Part shown: in pieces, positions 1 through 9,155 of the stretch
Layout: every line of letters starts with the position of its first letter
Numbering within the stretch: position 1 is the first letter of the stretch
Assembly: GCA_963731125.1 (NCBI GenBank)
Contig: CAVSVP010000006.1
Location: forward strand, 124,001-188,000
Direction of reading: 5' to 3'
Length of the DNA stretch: 64,000 nucleotides
Source: CAVSVP01 sp963731125
Lineage (GTDB): Bacteria; Pseudomonadota; Gammaproteobacteria; Competibacterales; Competibacteraceae
Position numbers and translations under genes: made by a program
The notes under the pieces: model-generated
The model's database searches: none
What the model was told of the DNA's origin: nothing
What the model saw: only the letters and a program-made list of their open reading frames with translations

Positions 1-1
1 C

Positions 2-946
2 CTGGCCGAGGTGGGCGCCGACTTGCGCCATCTCCGCACGACGGTGGCACAGGCAGCCAGCCGCTATGGTCTTGCTCCCATCGCGGCCTCTACACATCCC
101 TTTGCCCGCTGGAGCAGCCAGCGACATACGGACAAAGAGCGCTATGCCATTCTCGCGCAAGATCTACAAGGCGTGGTACGCCGGCTGCTGATTTGCGGCA
201 TGCATGTTCATGTGGGTATTGAAGACAATCAACTGCGCATCGATTTAATGAACCAGATCGCTTACTTTCTGCCCCACCTACTGGCCTTAAGCACTTCCTC
301 GCCATTTTGGGCAGGAGAGGATTTGGGTCTGAAATCCTACCGCCTCTGCGTTTTCAACGAACTACCACGCACGGGCTTGCCGGAATCTTTCGCGTCTTAT
401 GAAGAATATGAACGCCATATCAATATTTTAGTGGATGCCGGTCTGATCGAAGACACCACCAAGATCTGGTGGGACGTCCGCCCCTCGGCCCGCTATCCAA
501 CACTGGAAATGCGTATTGCGGATGTCTGCACGCGGGTGGATGATGCGCTCAGCATCGCCGCTCTTTACCGCTGCTTGTTGCGAATGCTCTATCGCCTGCG
601 GCGCAATAATCAACGCTGGCGCATCTACGCGTCCATGTTGATTAACGAAAACCGCTGGCGTGCCCAACGCTACGGGTTTGATGAAGGATTGGTAGACTTC
701 GGCAAAGGCTGTATTGTACCCTATCCCAGCCTTCTGGAGGAAATGATTGAATTGACCCGTGAGGATGCTGCTTATTTCGGTTGCGAAGCAGAGATCGCTC
801 ATGCGCGCGAAATTCTCAACCGAGGCAGTAGCGCACATCGGCAATTGTGGGCATTTCAGAAAGCCCGAGCCGCAGGCGCCAGCCGTGAGGAAGCGCTTAA
901 GTCCGTGGTGGATTTGCTGATCGCGGAAACGGTGCAAGACCTGTAA
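2..946 (+). CDS. YbdK-type carboxylate-amine ligase (GCS2 family), 5' partial
   Basis: This is the C-terminal part of a glutamate-cysteine ligase family 2 protein. Family members join a carboxylate to an amine using ATP; E. coli YbdK has weak gamma-glutamylcysteine ligase activity. The frame is open to the left edge, so the true start lies off-window; the GTG at 11 is only an internal codon. The visible part has the family's HVHVGI strand near residue 65, the block LEMRIADVCTRVDDAL (a conserved E-R pair) and WRAQRYGF near the C terminus. Its substrate cannot be told from sequence. Identity of the family is fairly sure; the physiological role is unknown. Confidence 0.85.
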   Translation: MAEVGADLRHLRTTVAQAASRYGLAPIAASTHPFARWSSQRHTDKERYAILAQDLQGVVRRLLICGMHVHVGIEDNQLRIDLMNQIAYFLPHLLALSTSSPFWAGEDLGLKSYRLCVFNELPRTGLPESFASYEEYERHINILVDAGLIEDTTKIWWDVRPSARYPTLEMRIADVCTRVDDALSIAALYRCLLRMLYRLRRNNQRWRIYASMLINENRWRAQRYGFDEGLVDFGKGCIVPYPSLLEEMIELTREDAAYFGCEAEIAHAREILNRGSSAHRQLWAFQKARAAGASREEALKSVVDLLIAETVQDL

Positions 947-1102
947 TCCCTCTTTCGCCCCACCGGGCATAGCGCCGGATTAGGCAATCCGATGTTGAAC
1001 TGGACTTGACGAATTGCCTATCTCCAGACAACCTACGTCAGCCATCACAGGAACAACAACTACATGTACAGAAGCATTGTTTCACTGTATTAGCCCCAGC
1101 CT

Positions 1103-3508
1103 ATGTCAACATCCATGCTGCCATCCATCGCCGCTACGGCGGCGATTCCCAGTTATCGCTTTCCCCGCTCCCTGCTTATCTTGCTGTCTTTCGTACTCTT
1201 TATTATCGGCGGAATCGGTTTTGCCTATTATTTGGAAAATCAACGCATTGTTGAGATGTCCGCGCGCGAGCGAATCAGCACTATCGCGGACCTGAAAGCG
1301 CAAGAAATTTCCCGTTGGCTGATGGAGCGCAAACAAGATGCCGATACTCTCTATTTCAGCCGCCTGGACACTACCCTGCAGACCTTTCTAACGAATCCGA
1401 CTACACCGGGCTTGCGGGAGAAGACCTTTAACCGACTGGTGTCCCTGGCCAGAAATTCCGGGTATCAAGCCATTGCGCTGCTGGATAGCGACGGCCGGGT
1501 AGTTTTATCGCTGCCTTCCGCCGATCTGTATTCTCCAGCCATGTCTCTAGAAAGCCAAACGATGGATTTTATCCAACAGGCTCTCGGCACCCGGCAAGTG
1601 GTATTCTCCGGCCTGTATGGGGAGGGCACGCTGCGTCTTGACTTCATCGTACCGTTACTCACAGATCGCGGACGCGAGGCCCCCCCGGTAGGAGCACTCA
1701 TTCTTAGGCTGGATCCTGAAACTACGCTATTTCCGTTGATTCAGAGCTGGCCTACACCGCATCCCATGGCGGATATTTTGATGGCCAACCGGGAAGATAA
1801 TCGGGTTTTATTCCTCAGTGAGTGGGAGGATCGCCCCAGTGCCCCGCTGGCCGTGGGTCTTCCTTTGACGAACACAGCTCCCTTTACTCTAGACCAGAAA
1901 CTGTCGGACGGCGCTGCCGGCAAGGAAGTCGAAGGCACGGATTATCGCGGCTTGGAAGTAGTGGCGGCAATCCGCGATATTCCAGACTCTCAGTGGTATC
2001 TGGTGGCCATGTTAAAAGCGCAAAAAATCAGCGCTGCCATCCGACATAACGCTTTTAAAACGCTATCCATTGTTATGTTATTAATGCTGGTGGCAGGTCT
2101 TTTTATTTGGGTCATCTGGCATAAAAAAGTCGAGGCGGTACTACGCCAGGTCAACTTGTCCCTCAGCCAAGAAATCAATGAGCGAAGGTTTTATGAAGTC
2201 CAGCTGGAATGGCAAGCCAACTACGACGCCCTAACGCAGCTTCCCAATCGTCATCTCCTCCAGGACCGACTGCAGTGCGCCATCACCCATGCGCGGCGTA
2301 CCAAACAGCATTTTGCGGTTTTATTTTTAGACCTGGACCGTTTCAAGAACGTGAATGACGGTTTAGGGCATCCGGTAGGAGACACTTTGCTAAAAGCTGT
2401 GGCAACGCGCTTAAAAAACACGGTGCGGGAGGAAGACACCGTGGCCCGCCTCGGGGGCGATGAGTTTGTCATTGTGTTGGAACGCCTGGAGCGGGAAGAA
2501 GGTGCCGCTACGGTGGCGCGTAAAGCATTAAAGGCCTTAGAACCGGCTTGCAGCATAGAAGATTATGAATTTTTTATTACCAGCAGTATTGGTATCAGCC
2601 TGTTCCCTAAGGACGGTAGTGAGCCGGAAATACTGCTAAAACATGCCGATATCGCCATGTATCACGCCAAAGAGCAAGGCGGCAACAACTTCCAGTTCTA
2701 TGCTCAAGATATGAATGTCCGTACCCTGGAACGTCTTGCACTGGAAAATAATCTGCGCTATGCCCTTGAGCGGGGAGAACTTGAGCTTCATTACCAGCCT
2801 CAGGTGAGTTTGAGAAGCGGCAACGTGATTAGCATGGAGGCTTTACTGCGCTGGCGGCATCCTAAATTAGGCATGATTCCTCCGACAGAGTTTATCCCGC
2901 TGGCGGAAGAAACGGGGCTTATCGTGCCTATCGGTACTTGGGTTATCAAAACCGCTTGTACCCAGCTTAAAACGTGGCAACAGGAGGGACTGCCGATACA
3001 ATTCGTCGCAGTCAATCTTTCGCCCCGACAGTTTATGCAAAAGGATTTGCTCAGTCAGATCGCTGACATTCTTGAAGAAACGGAATTGGATGCCTCTTGC
3101 CTGGAACTGGAGATTACGGAAGGCTTGATTATGAGAGATGTGGACAGCGCCATTATGACGTTGCAAGCGCTTAAACTGATGCAAGTGCAAATTGCCATTG
3201 ACGACTTTGGCACGGGTTATTCCTCGCTGAATTACTTAAAACGTTTCCCTCTGGATCGCTTAAAAATTGACAAATCTTTTATCAACGATATCAACAATGA
3301 TCCCAATGATGCTGCCATCGCCTTGGCTGTTATTGCTATGGCGCATAGTCTGCAGCTTAAAGTCATCGCCGAAGGTGTAGAAAACGAGCAACAGTTGATT
3401 TTCTTGAAATCGAGACGCTGTGACGATATGCAAGGCTATTATTTTAGCCGCCCGCTCCCTGCCGCCGAGGCAAGAACTTTGCTTCGGGAAAACCGTCGAA
3501 TGCACTAA
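1103..3508 (+). CDS. membrane-bound GGDEF-EAL c-di-GMP signalling protein
   Basis: An 801-residue bifunctional-looking protein. One membrane segment lies at about residues 23-44 and a second at 320-342; they flank a roughly 270-residue periplasmic sensor region of the Cache type (inferred from layout). The GGDEF motif is at 451-455 with an RxxD inhibitory site (REED) five residues before it, so a feedback-controlled diguanylate cyclase is expected. The EAL motif is at 579-581 and is followed by NLSPRQF, LEITEG, DDFGTGYSSL and IAEGVEN, all typical of active phosphodiesterases. No clear ribosome-binding site precedes the ATG, so the exact start is less certain. It appears monocistronic, followed by an inverted-repeat element. 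Confidence 0.92.
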   Translation: MSTSMLPSIAATAAIPSYRFPRSLLILLSFVLFIIGGIGFAYYLENQRIVEMSARERISTIADLKAQEISRWLMERKQDADTLYFSRLDTTLQTFLTNPTTPGLREKTFNRLVSLARNSGYQAIALLDSDGRVVLSLPSADLYSPAMSLESQTMDFIQQALGTRQVVFSGLYGEGTLRLDFIVPLLTDRGREAPPVGALILRLDPETTLFPLIQSWPTPHPMADILMANREDNRVLFLSEWEDRPSAPLAVGLPLTNTAPFTLDQKLSDGAAGKEVEGTDYRGLEVVAAIRDIPDSQWYLVAMLKAQKISAAIRHNAFKTLSIVMLLMLVAGLFIWVIWHKKVEAVLRQVNLSLSQEINERRFYEVQLEWQANYDALTQLPNRHLLQDRLQCAITHARRTKQHFAVLFLDLDRFKNVNDGLGHPVGDTLLKAVATRLKNTVREEDTVARLGGDEFVIVLERLEREEGAATVARKALKALEPACSIEDYEFFITSSIGISLFPKDGSEPEILLKHADIAMYHAKEQGGNNFQFYAQDMNVRTLERLALENNLRYALERGELELHYQPQVSLRSGNVISMEALLRWRHPKLGMIPPTEFIPLAEETGLIVPIGTWVIKTACTQLKTWQQEGLPIQFVAVNLSPRQFMQKDLLSQIADILEETELDASCLELEITEGLIMRDVDSAIMTLQALKLMQVQIAIDDFGTGYSSLNYLKRFPLDRLKIDKSFINDINNDPNDAAIALAVIAMAHSLQLKVIAEGVENEQQLIFLKSRRCDDMQGYYFSRPLPAAEARTLLRENRRMH

Positions 3509-3541
3509 TCCTTTTAACTCCTCGCGGGCAGCCACTTTTTG

Positions 3542-3633
3542 AGAGGCTGTTGGAAAACTCTAGACCAAACGATTTAGAAGCATTTTAAATCAATGGCTTA
3601 GCCTGCGTGTCGAGGTATTTTCCAACAGCCTCT
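3542..3633. repeat. 92-bp element with perfect 16-bp terminal inverted repeats
   Basis: AGAGGCTGTTGGAAAA at 3542-3557 is the exact reverse complement of 3618-3633; 60 bp lie between. Nothing in it codes for protein. The ends resemble solitary sequences at 33009-33024 and 61949-61959, so this looks like a non-autonomous derivative (MITE) or a deleted IS. It could also act as a terminator for the upstream GGDEF-EAL gene, though no T-run follows. The rest of the 3509-3866 gap shows nothing else recognisable. Confidence 0.6.
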
Positions 3634-3836
3634 GAAGTTACCCCGACAGCCACAATGGTAGCAAGACCGGTAACACGGTTCTCTATTTTCCCTCCGGCTG
3701 GACTAAGCGGTGCCAACAGCGATTCAGAGCTTTGATAAAAAATCACTAAGTTCAATGCCTTAATGGATGGATTGAAAAATATTTTTCCGGCTATTGGGCG
3801 CTGTTAGGGGGCTGAGTTGAGGCGTTGAAGGCGGTA

Positions 3837-3870
3837 TCATGGAGCTTTTGTTCACTAAGAGGCTCCATGA
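3837..3870 (+). promoter_or_regulatory. hairpin covering the transposase ribosome-binding site and start codon
   Basis: TCATGGAGC at 3837-3845 pairs perfectly with GCTCCATGA at 3862-3870, leaving a 16-nt loop. The ATG of the transposase (3867-3869) and the end of its AAGAGG ribosome-binding site lie in the 3' arm. Folding would hide the start codon in transcripts that read in from outside. This mirrors known translational control in IS10 and IS50 but is an inference here. Confidence 0.5.
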
Positions 3871-5282
3871 AAAAGCGCGCCAACGCTTACCCTCAACGCC
3901 AGCACCAGAAGAAAACACGACATCAGGCTCGCCGTCAAGCCAAAAAACGCTGCACCGCTCCCCCCCAGAGCCGAGGCGAAGCGATGGTGGGTGAATTATT
4001 TAAGACGATCCACCATTTTTTCCCGGATTTGTTTGACCAGCTTCGGCAGATCGAAGACTGTCGGTGCCGCTCAGACTATGCGCTGAGCGAACTGCTGATG
4101 GCCGCGATCGCGTTGTTTATTTTTCAGCAGGGCTCGCGCAATGCATTCAACAACTTGCGCCAGGAGGCGAAGTTCAAGAAGCACTACCAGAAGCTGTTCA
4201 AACTGCGGCTGCCGCACCTAGACACGGTTCACCGGGTGTTGTGTCGGTTGCCTGACGCACCGCTGGAGCGGCTCAAACAGTGGCTGGTGAAAACGTTGCT
4301 AGAGAAGAAAGTGCTGCATCGGTACCGCCTCTTGGGGAGGTATTTTGTAGTGGCGATCGATGCCACGGGGACACTGAGCTTTGCCGAGCGCCACTGTGAG
4401 CAGTGTCTGCATCAGACCTCGAGCCAGGGCAAGACGACGGACTTCCATACGGTGCTGGAAGCGAAGCTGATCACCCCCAACGGTTTTGCGATCTCGCTGG
4501 CCACGGAGTGGATTGCCAATCCACTGACTGAATATGAAAAACAGGACTGCGAGCGCAAGGCGTTCGTGCGTCTGACCGCCAAGCTCAAGCAGCTCTACCC
4601 CCGCCTGTCGATCTGCCTGACCGCCGACGGGCTCTATCCCTACCAGGGCTTTTTCGAGATCTGCCGCACCCATGACTGGGCCTTTATCCTGACCTTCCAA
4701 GACGGTAACCTGCCCAGCGTCTGGGAGGAAGTGCAGGCGTTGCTGCCACGCAGGCCGCACCCGCACCGCCGCGAGCAGCGCCTCCAGGGCCAGCAGCGGA
4801 TCGTACAAGACTTTCGCTGGGTCACCGATATTGACTATCACGGCCATCCGCTCCAGTGGCTCGAGGGTATCGAGACGGTCAGTCACCGCGACAGCGCCAC
4901 ACAAACCGACAGTCGCTTTGTGCACCTGACCAACCTTGAGGTCACCGCCGCCACCGTCGCCGTGCTCAGCCACACCGGGCGCCTGCGCTGGAAGATCGAA
5001 AATGAAGGCTTCAACACCCAAAAAAACCTCGGCTATGCCCTGCAGCACCAGTATGCGCGCGTCAACTGGCAGGCGGCGAAAAATTATTATCAATGCCTGC
5101 AGATCGGCCATCTGATCAATCAGTTGAGGGTCCTAAGCACCACCTTCGCGCCACTGTGGCAAGGCAAGACCACCCTCTGTCATCGGTGGCGCACGATGAT
5201 CGCTTTCCTCCTCTACGGTCGGTTGCGCCGCGCCACTCTCGAGGCCTTGACCCAGCGGCGCTTCCAGGTACGCTTCACTTAA
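3867..5282 (+). CDS. DDE transposase of an IS4-like/unclassified IS
   Basis: A 471-residue DDE transposase. Probable catalytic residues are D165 (in AIDATG), D254 (in TADGLYP) and E378 (in RWKIENEGFNTQKN); the last block matches the C-terminal signature of IS4-related transposases. A lysine/arginine-rich N-terminal stretch of about 25 residues follows the start. ATG 3867 is preferred because AAGAGG sits four bases upstream; an in-frame TTG at 3825 lacks this. The frame is intact, so the protein may be active. I could not find convincing terminal inverted repeats on either side, so element borders are not set. Confidence 0.88.
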   Translation: MKKRANAYPQRQHQKKTRHQARRQAKKRCTAPPQSRGEAMVGELFKTIHHFFPDLFDQLRQIEDCRCRSDYALSELLMAAIALFIFQQGSRNAFNNLRQEAKFKKHYQKLFKLRLPHLDTVHRVLCRLPDAPLERLKQWLVKTLLEKKVLHRYRLLGRYFVVAIDATGTLSFAERHCEQCLHQTSSQGKTTDFHTVLEAKLITPNGFAISLATEWIANPLTEYEKQDCERKAFVRLTAKLKQLYPRLSICLTADGLYPYQGFFEICRTHDWAFILTFQDGNLPSVWEEVQALLPRRPHPHRREQRLQGQQRIVQDFRWVTDIDYHGHPLQWLEGIETVSHRDSATQTDSRFVHLTNLEVTAATVAVLSHTGRLRWKIENEGFNTQKNLGYALQHQYARVNWQAAKNYYQCLQIGHLINQLRVLSTTFAPLWQGKTTLCHRWRTMIAFLLYGRLRRATLEALTQRRFQVRFT

Positions 5283-5672
5283 TTTCCCTAGGAGACGCCT
5301 GCTCCGCAATTCAGGTCCACCCGTCGACCCACAGGAGACCACCGCACCCTCAACCTCACACAGCTTGATCCTCTCTCTCACTTGTTCAACCCATGCCACC
5401 CTCAGGGGCAGCAGGGACGAGCAAGGGGCACAGCCAAGTTGCGCCCAGCGTTCGATAACCGCTACCTTGGAACCCAACAGGCGGTGACGCTCTGAATCGC
5501 TGGGTGCCAAAGAAAATCTTGACAAACCAGGTAAGAGATTGATAGTAATCGGTGATGAGTTCCCCACTCAAGCGCAAGTCAACATAGCGCTGCTGACAAG
5601 GACAGTGATTCGCTATCGCGCAGCATTGCCATGCACTTAGCATCCCGAACTCTACTCAAGAGCACAAAGGGT
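5283..5672. other. 390-bp gap after the transposase, content not recognised
   Basis: Probably holds the right end of the preceding IS plus a short native spacer. Open frames exist on the minus strand but none shows a recognisable family or a ribosome-binding site. I see no terminal repeat that clearly marks the IS border. Confidence 0.3.
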
Positions 5673-6350
5673 ATGTCAAAACCGCCAAGACCCCTCGCTT
5701 CCCATCAATCCGTCCGGCGCCGCACGGCTTATCTCAAAGCACTTTTACAGGATAAAGCGGCGCCAGAAGGTACTAAAGTCACGTCGCAGCCCGCCTCTGC
5801 GTCTTGCACTTCGCGCTCTGCCGCTACACCGAAAGTCAACCAGCTGCAAAGCCAGACCAGGGGATCTACCTTGCCCCAGCAGCAAAAAACGTCTAACACT
5901 CTATTAGCTGTGGGAGAATATCTGCAACATCCCCAGGGACGCTGTTCGCAACTGGCGGCAAAGACCCACAACTTAAGCCGCCTTAACCAGATTTTTCGGG
6001 CCTACCTACCGCCCCATCTGCATGATCACGCTACCTTAGCGAGACTAGACTCAGACGGCTGGGTCGTACAAACCGATTCTTCTGCCTGGGCAACGCGATT
6101 ACGCTATCTATTGCCAAGCTTACAGAAACCCCTCGCTGAACACTTGGGAACCCAGATTCCCGCTCCGCGCATCCGCATCGCACCTCCCGCCGTCCCTGCA
6201 CCAACACCTCCTCCACCACGGCGCATGGTAATGACAGATGAAGCAGTCAGTGTGTTAGAAGGAGCTGCCCGTAATCTTCCCGATCGCCGCTTGGGTGAAG
6301 CAATGCTCCGGCTTGCCCGCCATGGCCGACAAAGCAAACACAAACCCTAA
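5673..6350 (+). CDS. DUF721 / DciA-like protein
   Basis: About 225 residues. A long low-complexity N-terminal region rich in S, T, Q and P is followed by a DUF721-type domain at about residues 100-170, including LPPHLHDHATLARLDSDGWV and SSAWATRLRYLLPSL. DciA, the best-known DUF721 protein, loads the replicative helicase; whether this protein does so is unknown, since the domain is placed after, not before, the disordered part. ATG 5673 is chosen because AAAGGG lies just upstream; an ATG at 5631 in frame is possible. Its stop overlaps that of convergent recD (shared CTAA at 6347-6350). Confidence 0.65.
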   Translation: MSKPPRPLASHQSVRRRTAYLKALLQDKAAPEGTKVTSQPASASCTSRSAATPKVNQLQSQTRGSTLPQQQKTSNTLLAVGEYLQHPQGRCSQLAAKTHNLSRLNQIFRAYLPPHLHDHATLARLDSDGWVVQTDSSAWATRLRYLLPSLQKPLAEHLGTQIPAPRIRIAPPAVPAPTPPPPRRMVMTDEAVSVLEGAARNLPDRRLGEAMLRLARHGRQSKHKP

Positions 6351-8200
6351 ACTCCCCATAAAGCTTCCTGCAATCCCGAAGAACGCCACAAGCCACGTTC
6401 CACAGCCGCTTTAAACACCTGGCTGTTGCCCCAAATTTCTACAGTTTCTCTGGCACGGGTAATACCCGTATAGATAAGTTCACGGGTCATAACCTGCGAA
6501 ACCTCGCAGGGCAATACGATGAGTACATGGTTAAATTCTGAACCTTGACTCTTATGTATGGTAGCTGCAAACACCGTTTCGTGGGCCGGTAGACGGGTTG
6601 GCGGCAATCGGCGTAGGCTTCCGACGCCGGTCTGAAAAAATACTCTTAACTGGCCCGCGGCTTCTGCATCGGGCAGAGCAATGCCGATGTCGCCGTTAAA
6701 AAGGTGCAGATTGTAATCGTTGTGCGTAACCATCACAGGTCGACCTGCATACCAGGTTTGCCGGGCATTAATTAACCGGCGGGCATGTAAACTATCAGTA
6801 ATCAGGCGATTTAACTCTTGCACGCCAAATGGCCCATTGCGCAGAGCACAGAGCACGCGAAAGCCGTTGAAGGCTCGAAAGATATGAGACAGATCTCCCG
6901 TTTTTATCTCTTCTAAGTAGGCCTGAAAACCCCACGCAACCCGCTCGGCGATACGCTGCGGTAAGTCTTTACCCGTAGCCATAGGCTGCCAGGTGAGATC
7001 CGTAAAACGGCCGCATTCCAGCAGCAGCATAGCCGCCTCCCCATCGCCTTGTTGTACGGCTCGAGCCAATTTACCGACACCGCTTGTGGCGCCAAACCGA
7101 TAACTTTGCCGCAATAGAACAATGGAATCTTGTAAGGGAAAACGAGCCGGTTTAGCCGCGGGGATAGGCTCTTCGCTTAACCGTTCGAGTCGAGCTCGAA
7201 AGTTCTCGGAAAATTCCGAGCCACTGCCGCAAATGTCTCCCAGCACCGAACCAGCCTCTACGGAAGCTAATTGCTCCTTATCTCCCAATAAAATCAACCT
7301 CGCCTCCGGCGGCAACGCAGCAACCAGTTTTGCCATAAGCGCCAGATCCACCATGGAAGCTTCATCCACGACCAGCACATCCAACGGCAAGGGATTAGTG
7401 GTGTTATAGCGAAAATAAATCGAATCGGCGCGCACCCCCAGCAGACGGTGCAAAGTAAAGGCCTCCTCAGGAATCGCTTCGCGATAACAAGTGGTTAGGT
7501 CCAATTCCTGTTTCGCTAACCGCAGACTCTCCTGGAGACGCATTGCCGCCTTACCCGTGGGAGCAGCCAGCGCGATGCGCGGCCGACGGTTATCTCTTTG
7601 GGCGCTTAATAATGCTAAAACACGAGCTATCACCGTAGTCTTGCCGGTGCCAGGGCCACCGGAAATCACACACAAACGCCTTGAAACAGCCACGGCCGCA
7701 GCCACTTTTTGCCAGTTGGTAGTAGTGCCGTCAGTGGAGCGGGGAAATAGCCGAGCCATATCTTCCCGGAGCCGTTTCTCATCGACAGGCTCCAGCGCCA
7801 CGGCGCGAGTCAGCAGATTCTCGGCCAGGCGCCGCTCATAATCCCAATAACGATAAAGATACAGGCGGCCCTTGTTATCCAGAATGAGCGGCCGGAATTC
7901 TCCCGGCTGTCCCACCACACCAGTCTTTCGCAAGGCCGCAATCCAACTTTGCGCCTCTGGGGCACGCAACACCGTGGCCGTTCTCTGCGTCTCTTCCCCC
8001 AGAGGCTGCTCGGCCAAAGTATGGAGGTTAATACATACGCTACCCTGACTTGTTCCGCGGCTGACCAATAACGCACCCAACCATAAAGGCAGAGAATGCT
8101 GGCCTGCGAGGCGGGTCATCAAGCGCGCAAAGTGCAGATCTAGTTCACTAAAAAAAGGCAGCTGTTGGAACTTAGCCAAATCCTTCAGCATCCTGTCCAT
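6347..8200 (-). CDS. recD: exodeoxyribonuclease V alpha subunit (RecD helicase)
   Basis: 617 residues, normal for RecD. RecD is the 5'-3' superfamily 1B helicase of the RecBCD complex that processes double-strand breaks. Motifs visible in order: Walker A GGPGTGKTT near residue 185, APTGKAAMRL, Walker B LVVDEASMVD, LLGDKEQLASVEAG, LRQSYRF, VTHNDYNLHLFNGDIG and TIHKSQGSEF with ELIYTGITRAR. The ATG at 8200 (MDRMLKDL) is chosen over a longer frame because an AGGA box overlaps the stop of the upstream ADP-ribosylglycohydrolase 10 nt away. It is the last gene of a recB-led operon. Confidence 0.95.
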   Translation of the reverse strand: MDRMLKDLAKFQQLPFFSELDLHFARLMTRLAGQHSLPLWLGALLVSRGTSQGSVCINLHTLAEQPLGEETQRTATVLRAPEAQSWIAALRKTGVVGQPGEFRPLILDNKGRLYLYRYWDYERRLAENLLTRAVALEPVDEKRLREDMARLFPRSTDGTTTNWQKVAAAVAVSRRLCVISGGPGTGKTTVIARVLALLSAQRDNRRPRIALAAPTGKAAMRLQESLRLAKQELDLTTCYREAIPEEAFTLHRLLGVRADSIYFRYNTTNPLPLDVLVVDEASMVDLALMAKLVAALPPEARLILLGDKEQLASVEAGSVLGDICGSGSEFSENFRARLERLSEEPIPAAKPARFPLQDSIVLLRQSYRFGATSGVGKLARAVQQGDGEAAMLLLECGRFTDLTWQPMATGKDLPQRIAERVAWGFQAYLEEIKTGDLSHIFRAFNGFRVLCALRNGPFGVQELNRLITDSLHARRLINARQTWYAGRPVMVTHNDYNLHLFNGDIGIALPDAEAAGQLRVFFQTGVGSLRRLPPTRLPAHETVFAATIHKSQGSEFNHVLIVLPCEVSQVMTRELIYTGITRARETVEIWGNSQVFKAAVERGLWRSSGLQEALWGV

Positions 8201-8210
8201 GGGTTTTATC

Positions 8211-9155
8211 CTACTGAACGGCCTCGATCGGCAGAGGCTCCCGGGCCTGTAACCAGGCTTCGGGTATGGACTCCCCCCCGCCGACCAGGGCCACAATGCC
8301 TCCGACAATGGCGCAAGTGGTATCCCGGTCCCCGAGGCCAGATACGGTAACCCACAGGGCTTCCTGGAAATTATCGAGATGCCGGGCAGCCGCCCACAAC
8401 GCAAACGGAACCGTATCGGGAGCCGTGACGTGACTCCCGTTACCCAGAACATTGACCGCCGTTTCAATAACAGTGCTAAAGGGTAGCTCACAGGCTCTAT
8501 TAAGGCCACGGCGGGTATCGCCCTCCGGGGTATAACTGGCGGCGGTCTCTAGCAATTCCAGTCCAGCAATTGGATAGCGCCGCTCACGGGTGGACCAAGC
8601 CCAGGCAGCGGCCACGGCGACCGCGATGGCACCCGCTTGTCCCTCGGGATGGGCGTGCGTCACCTGCGCTGACAGGCAAGCGTGATGAGCCGCTTGCCTT
8701 AGATCATCAGCAAAGTAAGCCCCGACCGGGGCGACCCGCATCGCCCCGCCATTGCCCATAGAGCCCTCACCTCCAAAGGCCGCGCCGGCGACTTGTCGCC
8801 AGGGGCGACCCACGCCCAGTTGATCGAGAATATAATGGGCCATGCCACCATAGCCTCGCCAGGGCTCCCGGGCATAGTTGCTCGCAAACACGGCGGCAAG
8901 TTGATCTTGATCAATGTCTCCCCGCTGGGCCAGCACGGCAAACACCCCTAGCGCCATGGCAGTATCATCCGTATAAGACCAGGGGGCGGGTGGCAGCTCT
9001 CGTCGCGTCAACCGTTCTGTTAGCGTCCGTCGAGCACAAAAAAACCGCTCGCCAAAAGCATCACCCACCGATAATCCCTGCAGCGCCAGATACGCTCTGG
9101 CAAGTCGTAATGGATGGCCGCTAGGCAAGCCATGCACTGATGTCATGGGTGCCAT
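8211..9155 (-). CDS. ADP-ribosylglycohydrolase family protein
   Basis: 314 residues of the DraG/ARH fold, which removes ADP-ribose from proteins, nucleic acids or small molecules with a two-magnesium centre. Metal-site motifs are present: GDAFGERF near residue 30, YTDDTAMA near 60, GNGGAMRVAP near 135 and GDRDTTCAIVGGI near 280. All key acidic residues appear intact. Its ATG follows the recB stop with no gap (TGA then ATG), and recD starts 10 nt after its own stop, so the three are probably translated together. A role in undoing ADP-ribosylation of DNA ends or of a repair factor is suggested by position only. Confidence 0.9.
   Translation of the reverse strand: MAPMTSVHGLPSGHPLRLARAYLALQGLSVGDAFGERFFCARRTLTERLTRRELPPAPWSYTDDTAMALGVFAVLAQRGDIDQDQLAAVFASNYAREPWRGYGGMAHYILDQLGVGRPWRQVAGAAFGGEGSMGNGGAMRVAPVGAYFADDLRQAAHHACLSAQVTHAHPEGQAGAIAVAVAAAWAWSTRERRYPIAGLELLETAASYTPEGDTRRGLNRACELPFSTVIETAVNVLGNGSHVTAPDTVPFALWAAARHLDNFQEALWVTVSGLGDRDTTCAIVGGIVALVGGGESIPEAWLQAREPLPIEAVQ

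Noticed and set aside
4299..5111. 270-codon open frame on the minus strand opposite the DDE transposase
   Set aside because: Antisense shadow of a GC-rich gene with clear catalytic motifs on the other strand.
5386..5643. 85-codon minus-strand frame after the first IS
   Set aside because: No family, no ribosome-binding site, and the gap probably includes an IS end.
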